Shown in pieces: positions 42,217-50,664 of a stretch of 64,000 nucleotides of DNA. The position numbers were made by a program, and so were the translations under genes. How positions within the stretch are numbered: the stretch's first letter is position 1; the number at the start of each line of letters is the position of its first letter. This DNA is from Actinospineispora acaciae DSM 45401 (GTDB lineage Bacteria > Actinomycetota > Actinomycetes > Mycobacteriales > Pseudonocardiaceae). Location of the stretch: NCBI RefSeq assembly GCF_000620785.1, contig NZ_JIAI01000005.1:186001-250000 (forward strand). The letters are read 5' to 3'. Under the pieces are notes generated by a model, which worked only from the letters and a program-made list of their open reading frames with translations, had not been told where the DNA came from and ran no database searches.

Positions 42217-42949
42217 CGTCGGTGCGTCGGGGTACGGGCGGGCACTGCCTCCGGACTACGACACCGACCCCGGACGGTTCGACGCCAACGTCCGCGCCAC
42301 CGACGAGTTCTCCAGGGTCGGCGACCTGCACCCGCTGGTGGCCGAGCAGCTGGCCACGCTCGGGCCGGGCGGCGTGCTCGACCTCGGCGGCGGCACCGGC
42401 CGGCTGGCCCGGCTGCTCGGCGAGCGGCAGATCTGGACGGTGGTGGTGGACGCCGCCCGGCACGTGAGCCAGGCGCCGCCGCCCCGGGTGCTCGGCGACG
42501 CCGGCCGGCTGCCGTTCGCGGACGGTTCCTTCGACGCGGTGGCCGCGCTGTGGATGCTCTACCACCTCGAGCGCCCCGGGCGGGCGCTGCGCGAGGCCCA
42601 TCGGGTGCTCCGGCCCGGCGGCACGTTCGTGGCCTGCACGTCCAGCCGGACCAACGACCCGGAGCTGGCCGGCGTGCTGCCGGACTGGGGGCGCCGCACC
42701 ACGTTCGACGCCGAGGAGGCCGTCGAGGTCATCAGCCAGGCGTTCCACGTCACGCAGGTGATCTCCTGGGACCAGCCGTTCGTCACGCTGCCCGACCGGG
42801 AGGCCGCCGAGCTGTTCCTGCGCGGGCGCGGGATGTCCGAGCGCGAGGCGCACCGGCGCGCCGCCCGGCTGGACACCCCGATGAGCGTGACCAAGCGCGG
42901 GGTGCTGGTGTGGGCGCGTCGGCGGTCCCGCCCGATCGGCAAGGGTTGA
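42209..42949 (+). CDS. class I SAM-dependent methyltransferase
   Basis: This 246-aa protein is a UbiE/type-11 methyltransferase. SAM motif I is GGVLDLGGGTGRLARLLGER near residue 50, the acidic end of strand 2 is VVVDAA, motif II/III is LPFADGSFDAVAALWMLYHL, and post-III is EAHRVLRPGGTFVACTSS. The substrate is unknown. The ATG overlaps the previous gene's stop (ATGAGTGA), so they form an operon of two. Confidence 0.9.
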   Translation: MSDVGASGYGRALPPDYDTDPGRFDANVRATDEFSRVGDLHPLVAEQLATLGPGGVLDLGGGTGRLARLLGERQIWTVVVDAARHVSQAPPPRVLGDAGRLPFADGSFDAVAALWMLYHLERPGRALREAHRVLRPGGTFVACTSSRTNDPELAGVLPDWGRRTTFDAEEAVEVISQAFHVTQVISWDQPFVTLPDREAAELFLRGRGMSEREAHRRAARLDTPMSVTKRGVLVWARRRSRPIGKG

Positions 42950-43044
42950 GTGAACCACTCCATCGAGTCGGTTCTATAGCGGTGCTGTCACGGTCTGGTG
43001 TAATTGATATATCGAGGGCTCGGAGCCGTGTATGACTAGAGTGC

Positions 43045-43773
43045 GTGGGGGTTCGCGCGGCTGTCGTTTTCGTTCTCGGGGCTTTGATAGTGGTGGGGTC
43101 GGCGCTGGGCTGGGCGCAGACGCCCGTCGCGCCGGCCAGCCCGGCACTGCCGGTGCCCAGCTTCTCCGAGAACGCCCCCGGGACGGATCAGGGCGCCGCC
43201 AAGCTCGCCCGCCGCGGCACCCTGCTGCCCATCGACTGCGCGGACGTCCTGTCCGGGCCGGTGGACGCGGCGGCGCTGCTGGCCCAGCCGGTCGGCAGCC
43301 TCGACTCGCGCACCATCGTCGGCGTGGGCTCCCCGTCCGTGGGCATGGTCGAGCGGCTGACCTGCACGTATCGGCGGGCGAACCAGCAGGAGCCGCTGCT
43401 GGTGCTCTGGCTCGCCGCCTTCACCGACCCGAACGCGGCGGCCGACCAGCGCGACCGCAACATCGCCGACGAGCGCGGTGACACCAGGGCCACCCGCGAC
43501 GTGCCGCTCGGGCGGGCGAGGGCCACGCTGCTCACCCAGCCCAACCGGTACGTGCTGATGCTCGCCTACGACAAGTTCGACATCACGCTGACCCTGGCCA
43601 AGGGCGTCGTGCCGGACGCACAGGTGGAGCCCGTGCTCGTCGACCTGGCACGCCGGGTGTGGCCCGACGTGGCGCCGCCGTCGGGGTCGGGAGCGGTCAC
43701 CTCGCCGCAGGCCGTCACGGGAGGACCCAAGGACATCCCGGACATGACGAAGGCGCCCAGGCGGGCCGGATAG
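43045..43773 (+). CDS. secreted protein, unknown function
   Basis: This 242-aa protein has a signal peptide (AAVVFVLGALIVVGSALGWAQ) and a mature domain with two Cys (IDCADVLSG, RLTCTYRR) that could form a disulfide, as in actinobacterial DUF3558-like secreted proteins. No lipobox is present. Later segments ANRYVLMLAYDK-like and VEPVLVDLARRVWPDV suggest a small alpha/beta fold. The GTG start has no obvious ribosome site. It is convergent with the MFS pump gene, 32 bp apart. Confidence 0.6.
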   Translation: MGVRAAVVFVLGALIVVGSALGWAQTPVAPASPALPVPSFSENAPGTDQGAAKLARRGTLLPIDCADVLSGPVDAAALLAQPVGSLDSRTIVGVGSPSVGMVERLTCTYRRANQQEPLLVLWLAAFTDPNAAADQRDRNIADERGDTRATRDVPLGRARATLLTQPNRYVLMLAYDKFDITLTLAKGVVPDAQVEPVLVDLARRVWPDVAPPSGSGAVTSPQAVTGGPKDIPDMTKAPRRAG

Positions 43774-43805
43774 CCGCGCCTGGACGCCTTCGTGAGATCC
43801 CCCCG

Positions 43806-45131
43806 CTAGTGGACGGCCACCGCGACGACGCCGTCGCCGACCGGGACCACCCGCCACGGCCGGGCCACCAGCACCAGCACCGCCGCCGCCAGCGTGAGCC
43901 CGCCGAACATCACGGTGCCCATCGCCAGCGCGTTGTTGCCGAGCACGCCGACCAGCGGTGAGATCGCCGCGCCGACGCCGAACTGGACGGCGCCGAGCAG
44001 CGAGGCCGCCGTGCCGGCCGTCTCGCCGTGCGCGTTGAGCGCCACCGCGGGCGCGTTCGGCAGGATCAGCCCGGCGAAGAACAGCACCGCCCACACCAGC
44101 ACCGCGACGCCGAACATGCCGCCCGCGCCGGTCGCGGCCGCCGCGAACAGCGCGGCACCGGCGACGCTGGCGGCCACGCTCGCCGCCACCAGCACCTGGT
44201 GCGGCTCGTAGCGGCGCATCAGCCGTGCGTTGAGCTGGGTGGCCGCGATCAGCCACACCGCGCTGGCGCCGAACATCAGGCCGAACTGCCCCTGGTCGAG
44301 CCCGTACTGGTGCTGGAACACGAACGAGCCGCCGCTGACGAACGCGAACAGCCCGGCCATCGCCAGCCCGGCCACCAGGATCAGGCCGATGAACGTGCGG
44401 TCGGTGAGCAGGCCGCCGTAGGTACGGACGGTCTCCTTGAACCGCAGCGGCACCCGCCGCGAGCTCGGCAGCGTCTCCGGCAGCGCCACCACGGCCGCCA
44501 CCGCGATGACCGCCCCGAGCACCGCCAGCGCGACGAACACGCCGCGCCACTGGGTCCAGCTCAGCAGCGCGCTGCCCAGCGTCGGCGCGAGCACCGGCGA
44601 CACGCCCATGACCAGGATCAGCCGGGACAGCAGGGTTGCCGCCGCCCGGTCGGTGTACAGGTCGCGGACCATGGCCAGGGCCAGCACCATGCCGGTGGAC
44701 GCGCCGAGGCCCTGCAGCACCCGGGCCGCGGTGAGCAGCTCCACGGTCGGTGCGAACAGGCACAGCAGCGACGCGACGACGTGCACGAGCGTGCCGGTGA
44801 TCAGCGGGATGCGCCGCCCGATCGCGTCGGACAGCGGCCCGACCAGCAGCTGGCCCAGCCCGAGGCCGAGCACGGTGCCGCTCAGCGTGAGCTGGATGGT
44901 CGACTCGGTGGTCATCAGGTCGGCGGCGATCTTGGGCAGCGCCGGAAGGTACATGTCGATGGACAGCGGGCCGAGCGCGATGAGCGCGCCCAGCACGAGC
45001 ACGAGCTTCAGCTGTCCGCCCGGCGGTGCGTTGCCGCCGTCCGGGGTGGACGGCTGGCCGGGCTCGGCGGTGCGCGCCGGGTCCGCCACGCGCACTGGCG
45101 CCGTGTCCAGCTGGTCGTCAGCGATGGTCAC
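43806..45131 (-). CDS. Bcr/CflA-type multidrug MFS transporter
   Basis: This 441-aa protein has 12 predicted helices and the major-facilitator drug:H+ antiporter motifs: LSIDMYLPALPKIAADL in helix 1 (Bcr/CflA signature), GQLLVGPLSDAIGRRIPL (motif A) and MVRDLYTDRAAATLLSRL. It likely exports antibiotics or sulfonamides. GTG at 45131 has GGGAGA five bases upstream. The N-terminal 45 residues are hydrophilic. No regulator is adjacent. Confidence 0.92.
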   Translation of the reverse strand: MTIADDQLDTAPVRVADPARTAEPGQPSTPDGGNAPPGGQLKLVLVLGALIALGPLSIDMYLPALPKIAADLMTTESTIQLTLSGTVLGLGLGQLLVGPLSDAIGRRIPLITGTLVHVVASLLCLFAPTVELLTAARVLQGLGASTGMVLALAMVRDLYTDRAAATLLSRLILVMGVSPVLAPTLGSALLSWTQWRGVFVALAVLGAVIAVAAVVALPETLPSSRRVPLRFKETVRTYGGLLTDRTFIGLILVAGLAMAGLFAFVSGGSFVFQHQYGLDQGQFGLMFGASAVWLIAATQLNARLMRRYEPHQVLVAASVAASVAGAALFAAAATGAGGMFGVAVLVWAVLFFAGLILPNAPAVALNAHGETAGTAASLLGAVQFGVGAAISPLVGVLGNNALAMGTVMFGGLTLAAAVLVLVARPWRVVPVGDGVVAVAVH

Positions 45132-45341
45132 AGAAATCTCCCGTCTGGTTTGCCAGGACTTCTCAGGCCGCAGACGTCGATGTGCTCCAGGCCCCAAACG
45201 GAGCCGAACCGTCAGGGGCGATCGGCTCCGAGGGGTATCAAGGGATTCGGGCGCGGCGTTGTTCCACCTGGTGGGGAGATGTGAGCTAGCCGAAATCGGT
45301 TGGCCGCGAGCCGGGGCGAGCTGGGAGAATGGCCGCCAAGA
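45132..45341. other. intergenic stretch between pump and sigma factor genes
   Basis: This interval of about 210 bp carries the pump promoter on the minus strand. No structured RNA or clear operator was recognised. Confidence 0.3.
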
Positions 45342-46724
45342 TCAGCGGTTGGCGCCGACCTCGGCGCACTCGGCGGCGCGCTGGGTGAGCAGCGCGCGCT
45401 CCCTCTCGTTCGCGGTGAGCGCGGCCGCGCGCTCGAACTCGGCCCGTGCCTCGTCACGGCGGCCCAGCTTGACCAGCAGGTCACCGCGCACGCTGGGCAA
45501 CAGGTGGTACGACTTCAGGGCGGGCGCGGACGTCAGCTGGTCCACCAGTGCCAGGCCGGCCGCCGGCCCGTACGCCATGGAGATCGCGACGGCCCGGTTC
45601 AGCTCGATCACCGGGGACGGCACCACGTGGGCCAGCGCGGTGTACAGCGCGGCGATCTTCGACCAGTCCGTCTCGCCGGCGGTGTGGGCGCGCGCGTGGC
45701 AGGCGGCGATCGCGGCCTGCAGGGTGTACGGTCCCTGGGTGCGTCCCTCGGACAGCCGGACCGCGCGGTCGAGCGCGGCCAGCCCCCGGGTGATCAGCAG
45801 CCGGTCCCACCGCGCCCGGTCCTGGTCGAGCAGCAGGATCGGCTCGCCGCTCGCGTCCGTGCGCGCTCGCGTCCGGGACGCCTGGATCTCCATCAGCGAG
45901 ACCAGCCCGTGCACCTCGGGCTCGTCGGGCATCAGCGCGGCCAGCACCCGGCCCAGCCGCATGGCGTCCTCGCACAGCGCGGGGCGCATCCAGTCGTCCC
46001 CGGCGGTCGCCGAGTAGCCCTCGTTGAACACCAGGTAGATGACCTCGAGCACGGCCGGCAGCCGGGTGGACAGCTCCTCGGCGGTGGGCGCTTCGAACGT
46101 CACGCCCTTCTTGGCCAGCGTCTTCTTGGCCCTGACGATCCGCTGGCCGACCGTCGCCTCGGGGACCAGGAACGCCCTGGCGATCTCGGTGGTGGTCAGC
46201 CCGCCCAGCACCCGCAGCGTGAGCGCCACCCTGGCGTCGGTGGACAGCACCGGGTGGCAGGCGGTGAACACCAGGCGCAGCATGTCGTCGCCGATGTTGC
46301 CCTCGGTGGCCGCCTCGTCCACCGCGTCGTACTCGTCCTGGCTGGTGTCGCGGCGGGTCTCCAGGTCACGGCCGATCTCGTCGCGCTTGCGCTCGAACCG
46401 CTCCCGGCGCCGGATCTGGTCCACCGCGCGGCGCTTGGCAATGGCCATCAGCCAGGCGCCCGGGTTGTCCGGCACGCCCGACCGAGGCCATTGCTCCAGC
46501 GCCGCGACCAGGGCGTCCTGCGCCAGCTCCTCGGCCACGCCGACGTCGCGCATCATCCTGGCCAGCCCGGCGATCAGCCTGGCCGCCTCGATGCGCCACA
46601 CCGCTTCTATGGCGCGGTGTGCAGCGCGACCCGCACCGTCGCCAGAGCGAGCCGGTGAAGAGCGCTCATCAAGCCCCGCCGGCGAGTGAGGCGAAGATGC
46701 AGCTTCTGTTGGCGCCCGGGTCAC
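45342..46724 (-). CDS. ECF42-type RNA polymerase sigma factor with TPR-like extension
   Basis: This 460-aa protein has sigma region 2 at about 38-110 (AHRAIEAVWRIEAARLIAG, EELAQDALVAALEQWP, NPGAWLMAIAKRRAVDQIRR) and region 4 at about 145-205 (LTLRVLGGLTTTEIARAFLV). A 250-residue C-terminal helical, TPR-like extension follows and is needed for activity in studied ECF42 factors. There is no anti-sigma gene. The gene just upstream encodes the DGPF/YCII protein that marks this group. The start is uncertain: GTG at 46724 is the only good candidate before the conserved helix and has no ribosome site. Confidence 0.88.
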   Translation of the reverse strand: MTRAPTEAASSPHSPAGLDERSSPARSGDGAGRAAHRAIEAVWRIEAARLIAGLARMMRDVGVAEELAQDALVAALEQWPRSGVPDNPGAWLMAIAKRRAVDQIRRRERFERKRDEIGRDLETRRDTSQDEYDAVDEAATEGNIGDDMLRLVFTACHPVLSTDARVALTLRVLGGLTTTEIARAFLVPEATVGQRIVRAKKTLAKKGVTFEAPTAEELSTRLPAVLEVIYLVFNEGYSATAGDDWMRPALCEDAMRLGRVLAALMPDEPEVHGLVSLMEIQASRTRARTDASGEPILLLDQDRARWDRLLITRGLAALDRAVRLSEGRTQGPYTLQAAIAACHARAHTAGETDWSKIAALYTALAHVVPSPVIELNRAVAISMAYGPAAGLALVDQLTSAPALKSYHLLPSVRGDLLVKLGRRDEARAEFERAAALTANERERALLTQRAAECAEVGANR

Positions 46725-46769
46725 GGGGTGGATGACAGCAGGTCATCACCCGTGCTGGCAAGTTGTTCG

Positions 46770-47198
46770 TCAGGCGTTCTTCTCCGCCTGGGCCCGGATC
46801 CGGTCCTCCTGCTCGCGCAGCTCGGGGGTGAACGCCTCGCCGAAGTCCTCGGCCTCGAACACCTGGCGCAGCTCGATGACGAACTCGCCCTCCTTCGGCC
46901 TCGGCGCCCGCTTGAGCCACTCCAGGGCCTCCTCGTACGACTTGGCCTGCAGCAGCCAGAAGCCGGCGACGAGCTCCTTGGTCTCGGCGAACGGGCCGTC
47001 GATGACCGAGGTGCCCTCGGCGGTGTGCACCACCCGGGCGGCGTTGTGCGAGCTGGGGTGCAGGCCCTCGCCGGCGAGCAGGATGCCGGCCTTGACCAGC
47101 TCCTCGTTGAACGCGCCCATCTCGGCCAGTTCCTGCTCGGTCGGCATCACGCCGCCCTCGGTCTGGTCGTTCCCCTTGACCATCGCAATGAACCGCAT
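46770..47198 (-). CDS. YCII-related (DGPF) protein, ECF42 partner
   Basis: This 142-aa dimeric alpha/beta-barrel protein starts MRFIAMVKGND and carries the family motif VIDGPFAETKELVAGFWLL near residue 68, followed by ALEWLKRAPRP. DGPF proteins are co-encoded with ECF42 sigma factors and are regulon members; no enzyme activity is established. The ATG at 47198 follows AAGGAGAG. The sigma gene begins 45 bp downstream in the same direction, so the two are an operon. Confidence 0.9.
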   Translation of the reverse strand: MRFIAMVKGNDQTEGGVMPTEQELAEMGAFNEELVKAGILLAGEGLHPSSHNAARVVHTAEGTSVIDGPFAETKELVAGFWLLQAKSYEEALEWLKRAPRPKEGEFVIELRQVFEAEDFGEAFTPELREQEDRIRAQAEKNA

Positions 47199-47349
47199 GT
47201 GTTCTCTCCTTCGTGGGTCTTGATCCGCCCTCGCACGGACGCGTCGAACAGGCGTGCCGGGGTTCGACACCCGGCCCCGGCCATCTCCGACGTTCACTCT
47301 ATTGGGGGGTGCCGGTACCTATCGGAGGGGCTCGCGCGATAGTTCTGGC

Positions 47350-47922
47350 ATGAAGCTCTCCCGCGTCGCGGTCATTGCCGTGTCCGTCCTCGCGCTGCTG
47401 GCGGGCGGGTGGCTGGGGCTGCTGCCGGTCAAGGCCACCATGACGCAGATCAGTCCCGTCCTGCGCCAGATGTCGGTGTCCTGCGGCAACGGCTACCTGG
47501 GCTCCAGCCTGCCGGTGCATCCCGGTGACCTGGTCGAGATCCCGGGCGAACACGCCGTCTACCTGCCCAAGGCCGCCTACGACACGCACTGTGGCGAGGC
47601 CGTCGGGCCGCGCCGGTACGCCGCGTGGGGGCTGACCGCCCTCGGCGTGCTCGGGCTGGCGATGACGTTCGCGACCGCCTCGTCCGGTTCGTCGTCGGGG
47701 TCCTCTCGGTCGTCGGGTTCGTCCAGGTCGTCGTCCGAGCCGTCGGAGTCCTCGGGTTCGCCCGAACCGGACGAGGCCGAAGAGGCTCCGGAGTCTTCGG
47801 AGTCCCCGGAGTCTTCGGAGGTGTCGGCGTCCTCGACGTCCTCGGAGGCCGAGGCGGCCACGTCCGGTTCCTCGGAGTCGAGCAAGCCGTCCGGGCGGAA
47901 GGGCGGAGCGCACCGCGCCTGA
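47350..47922 (+). CDS. membrane protein with Ser/Glu-rich cytoplasmic tail
   Basis: This 190-aa protein has two membrane helices (VAVIAVSVLALLAGGWLGLL and GLTALGVLGLAMTFATA) around an outer loop with two Cys (VSCGNGYL, DTHCGEAV) that may pair. The last 80 residues are almost only Ser, Glu, Pro and Gly (SSRSSGSSRSSSEPSE), a phosphorylatable or disordered tail. I recognise no family. GATAGT ends 6 nt before the ATG and there is no ribosome site, so translation may be leaderless. Confidence 0.6.
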   Translation: MKLSRVAVIAVSVLALLAGGWLGLLPVKATMTQISPVLRQMSVSCGNGYLGSSLPVHPGDLVEIPGEHAVYLPKAAYDTHCGEAVGPRRYAAWGLTALGVLGLAMTFATASSGSSSGSSRSSGSSRSSSEPSESSGSPEPDEAEEAPESSESPESSEVSASSTSSEAEAATSGSSESSKPSGRKGGAHRA

Positions 47923-47935
47923 TCTCCCGGCGCCC

Positions 47936-47963
47936 GTTTCACAGTCCGACCTGACTGTGAAAC
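47936..47963 (+). promoter_or_regulatory. perfect inverted repeat before the enoyl-CoA hydratase gene
   Basis: GTTTCACAGT and ACTGTGAAAC are perfect 10-bp arms separated by 8 bp, ending 8 bp before the start codon. This is an operator-like site, and the TetR protein encoded just after the hydratase gene is the obvious candidate. No U-tract follows, so a terminator is less likely. Confidence 0.6.
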
Positions 47964-47971
47964 CATGAGAC

Positions 47972-48823
47972 ATGGGCGACGAGGACTTCGAGACGCTGCG
48001 CTACCGGGTCGCGGACCGCAAGGCGTACCTGACGTTGAACCGGCCCGAGCGGCTCAACGCCATCACCTCCGAGATGGCTCGCGAGCTGGCCGCCGCCGTG
48101 GACCTGGCCAACCAGGACCCGGCCGTGCACGTGATCATCCTGCGCGGCGAGGGGCGGGCGTTCTGCGCCGGCTACGACCTGAAGCGCTACGCCGAGCGCG
48201 GCGAGCAGGTGCAGCCGCCGGTCTGGGACCCGATCAAGGACTACCAGGCGATGCGGCGCGGCACCGACGACTTCGTGAGCCTGTGGCGCTCGCTCAAGCC
48301 GACCATCGCCTCGGTGCACGGCCACGCGGTCGCCGGCGGCAGCGACATCGCGCTGTGCTGCGACCTGGTCGTGATGGCCGAGGACGCCCGGATCGGCTAC
48401 CCGCCGGGACGGGTCTGGGGCTGCCCGACCACCGCGATGTGGGTGTACCGGATCGGCGCCGAGCGGGCCAAGCGGATGCTCTTCACCGGCGACACCATCG
48501 ACGGCACCACCGCCGCGGACTGGGGCCTGGTGCTCCAGTCCGTGCCGGCCGACGAGTTGGAGGCCGCCGTCGAGGGCCTGGCCGACCGGATCGCCGGGGT
48601 GCCGGTCAACCAGCTGGCCATGCAGAAGCTGATGATCAACCAGGCCTACGACAACATGGGCCTGCAGGGCACCCAACTGCTGGCCACCCTGTTCGACGGC
48701 ATCGCACGGCACTCCCCGGAGGGCCGCTGGTTCCAGCGGCTCGCCGCCGAGCGCGGCTTCGCCGAGGCGGTGCACTGGCGCGACTCCGGGCGGTGGATCC
48801 CGGACGGTGGCGGCCCCGTCTGA
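47972..48823 (+). CDS. enoyl-CoA hydratase/isomerase family protein
   Basis: This 283-aa crotonase-fold protein shows LTLNRPERLNAITSEM near residue 20, the oxyanion motif FCAGYDLKRYAE near 63, and VHGHAVAGGSDIALCCDLVV near 111, where Glu/Asp catalytic positions follow. It probably hydrates or isomerises acyl-CoAs. The GRVWGCPTTAMWVYRIG segment replaces the usual E-x-x-x-G-x-x-P, so specificity may differ. The gene lies behind a palindromic operator and is convergent with a TetR gene, 2 bp apart. Confidence 0.9.
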   Translation: MGDEDFETLRYRVADRKAYLTLNRPERLNAITSEMARELAAAVDLANQDPAVHVIILRGEGRAFCAGYDLKRYAERGEQVQPPVWDPIKDYQAMRRGTDDFVSLWRSLKPTIASVHGHAVAGGSDIALCCDLVVMAEDARIGYPPGRVWGCPTTAMWVYRIGAERAKRMLFTGDTIDGTTAADWGLVLQSVPADELEAAVEGLADRIAGVPVNQLAMQKLMINQAYDNMGLQGTQLLATLFDGIARHSPEGRWFQRLAAERGFAEAVHWRDSGRWIPDGGGPV

Positions 48824-48825
48824 CC

Positions 48826-49392
48826 TCAGGGTGGGGGCAGAACGCGGTCCAGCCAGAGCGCGAGGACGGCGTCGGCGAGCTCGGGCTCGTCGCGGAGTAC
48901 GGACGTGAGCGCCAGGCCGCGCAGGAGCATCAGCAGCGACTCGTGGGCGGTCCGCGCGGTACGGGGGTCGTGGCCGGCGAACTCGGCGGCGAGCAGCTCG
49001 CGGACCGCGCGGCCGATCTCCCGCTGGGACGGCAGCAACGCCGTGCGCAGTGCCTCGTCCGTGCGCGCGGCCATCCACAGCTCGAGGCCGGCCTGGAACA
49101 CCGGCCCGGACATGGCCGAGCGGACCGCGGCCAGCCGGGCCTGCCGGGTGTTCGGCGTGGCGGCCCGGATGTCGGCCAGCTGGAGCTCGGCGATGTGACC
49201 GACCGCCGCCGCGAGCAGGTCGGCCTTGGACCGGAAGTGGTGCAGCAGCGCGCCCCGTGACACCCCGGCGAGCCGTTGGATGCGCTGGGTGGTGGTGCCC
49301 GCGTACCCGTGCTCGACCAGGCAGGTCACGGTGGTCTCGAGCAGGTGCTGGCGGGTCCTGTCGCGCTGTTCGCGGCGGGTGAGGGCTGGCAC
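48826..49392 (-). CDS. TetR-family regulator
   Basis: This 188-aa regulator has the TetR DNA-binding domain at about 8-55 (RDRTRQHLLETTVTCLVEHG, AGTTTQRIQRLAGVSRGALL, HHFRSKADLLAAAV) and a helical ligand domain. The first 60 residues are typical; the effector domain does not identify a ligand. It faces the hydratase gene and may repress it through the 47936-47963 repeat. GTG start. Confidence 0.9.
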   Translation of the reverse strand: MPALTRREQRDRTRQHLLETTVTCLVEHGYAGTTTQRIQRLAGVSRGALLHHFRSKADLLAAAVGHIAELQLADIRAATPNTRQARLAAVRSAMSGPVFQAGLELWMAARTDEALRTALLPSQREIGRAVRELLAAEFAGHDPRTARTAHESLLMLLRGLALTSVLRDEPELADAVLALWLDRVLPPP

Positions 49393-49462
49393 GCAGCGCA
49401 GCGTACGGGCCTCTCGCGCCGACGGCGTGGCGTTAATTCGTAGTTATGATTATATTCTGAAC

Positions 49463-50161
49463 ATGGGAGCCGACGATCGCCTGCCCGCGATGCTGAACGT
49501 GGCCCGGTACCACCGCGCGCACGAGCGCTATCACTCCCTGCTCAGCCTGGAGGACGCGGTGGCGCTGCGTCGGGACGCGAACTCCCTGCAGGCGGTCGCG
49601 GACCGGCTGCGAGACGACGCGCCGCCAACGACGACGCCGCCGGGTGGTGCCGGCTTCGCGGCCATGGGCTGCACCGATCTCAGCGACGCCTCCGCCGTCA
49701 CCTCCGTGGGCATCCTGTTCATGGAGGGTGAGGGGGAGCCGCCCGAGCTGGCGCACATCCGGCGGCGGTTCACCGACCTGTCCCGGGGCTGGGCGCGCAG
49801 CGCCGGCTGGCTGGCCGAGAAGATGGACGCCGGCTGGGCGCGCGAGCGGGCGCTGCTGGAGCCCGAGCTGGTCGACGCCGCGCGGCCCCGGTTCGCCGCG
49901 CTGACCCGGACCACCGCCGCCGCGCACGCCCACGACGTCGCGGCCAGGCTGCTGGACACCTCGGCGGCGGCGCTGTCGAAGCTGGAGTTCACCCCCGCCG
50001 CCGTCCGTTCCCAGCGCCGCTACGCCGCGTCACTGCTCCGGACCGCCGCGTGGCTGGCCACCATGGCGGCCGGGGTCATCGCCGACGAGGGCGCCACGCT
50101 CGGGCTCTCCGATCCGGACTGGACCGCTTATATCGACGAACTGGAAGCGCGAGTCGAATAA
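49463..50161 (+). CDS. conserved hypothetical protein, helical
   Basis: This 232-aa protein is mostly helical with Ala/Arg-rich helices (NVARYHRAHERYHSLLSLED, LLDTSAAALSKLEF, SLLRTAAWLATMAAGVIADE). I do not recognise it. The ATG at 49463 follows an AT-rich patch: TATGAT (49445-49450) and TATATT (49451-49456), the latter 6 nt before the start, so it may be leaderless. It is divergent from the TetR gene, whose protein might also act here. Confidence 0.55.
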   Translation: MGADDRLPAMLNVARYHRAHERYHSLLSLEDAVALRRDANSLQAVADRLRDDAPPTTTPPGGAGFAAMGCTDLSDASAVTSVGILFMEGEGEPPELAHIRRRFTDLSRGWARSAGWLAEKMDAGWARERALLEPELVDAARPRFAALTRTTAAAHAHDVAARLLDTSAAALSKLEFTPAAVRSQRRYAASLLRTAAWLATMAAGVIADEGATLGLSDPDWTAYIDELEARVE

Positions 50162-50298
50162 CTCGGAAATTGTGCCGAGGCGTAAATTCGATGTGAGTCC
50201 GAACGGTGGACGTGGCTGCGTACGGGCGTTGCCACTGCACCGTAATTCGTCCGCGTAGACTCGTCGACGAGGCCCGGGTCGTTGAAGCGGAGACGGAA

Positions 50299-50664
50299 AT
50301 GGACAGTCGCACAATTGTGCTGAACATATACCGCGTGATGGCGTACATCACCGGCACGGGCTTGATCATCCTGGTGTTCGTCGCGATGCCGTTGAAGTAC
50401 TTCGCCGACATCCGCCAGCCGGTCGCGGTGGTCGGGGCGCTGCACGGGTTCTTCTACATGGCGTACGTGGTCTGCTCCCTGGTGCTGGCCGAGCGGTGCC
50501 GGTGGCGGCCGGTGCGCGCCGTGCTGGTCGCGCTGGCCGGCACCATCCCGTTCCTGTCCTTCGTCGCCGAGCGCAAGGTCACCCAGCTGGTTCGTGGTTC
50601 AGTCAGCCGCACGGCCGGAGGCGCGAAACGGGCATCCGACGAGCAGCCCGACCTGCACGCGTAG
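50299..50664 (+). CDS. DUF3817 membrane protein
   Basis: This 121-aa integral membrane protein has three helices: VLNIYRVMAYITGTGLIILV, VGALHGFFYMAYVVCSLVLA and VLVALAGTIPFLSFVAE, matching DUF3817 with its GLHGxxY- and PFLSFVAE-like motifs. Function is unknown. The ATG follows GGAGACGGAA. Its last 66 bp overlap the 3' end of the convergent DUF2470 gene, an unusually long overlap. Confidence 0.85.
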   Translation: MDSRTIVLNIYRVMAYITGTGLIILVFVAMPLKYFADIRQPVAVVGALHGFFYMAYVVCSLVLAERCRWRPVRAVLVALAGTIPFLSFVAERKVTQLVRGSVSRTAGGAKRASDEQPDLHA

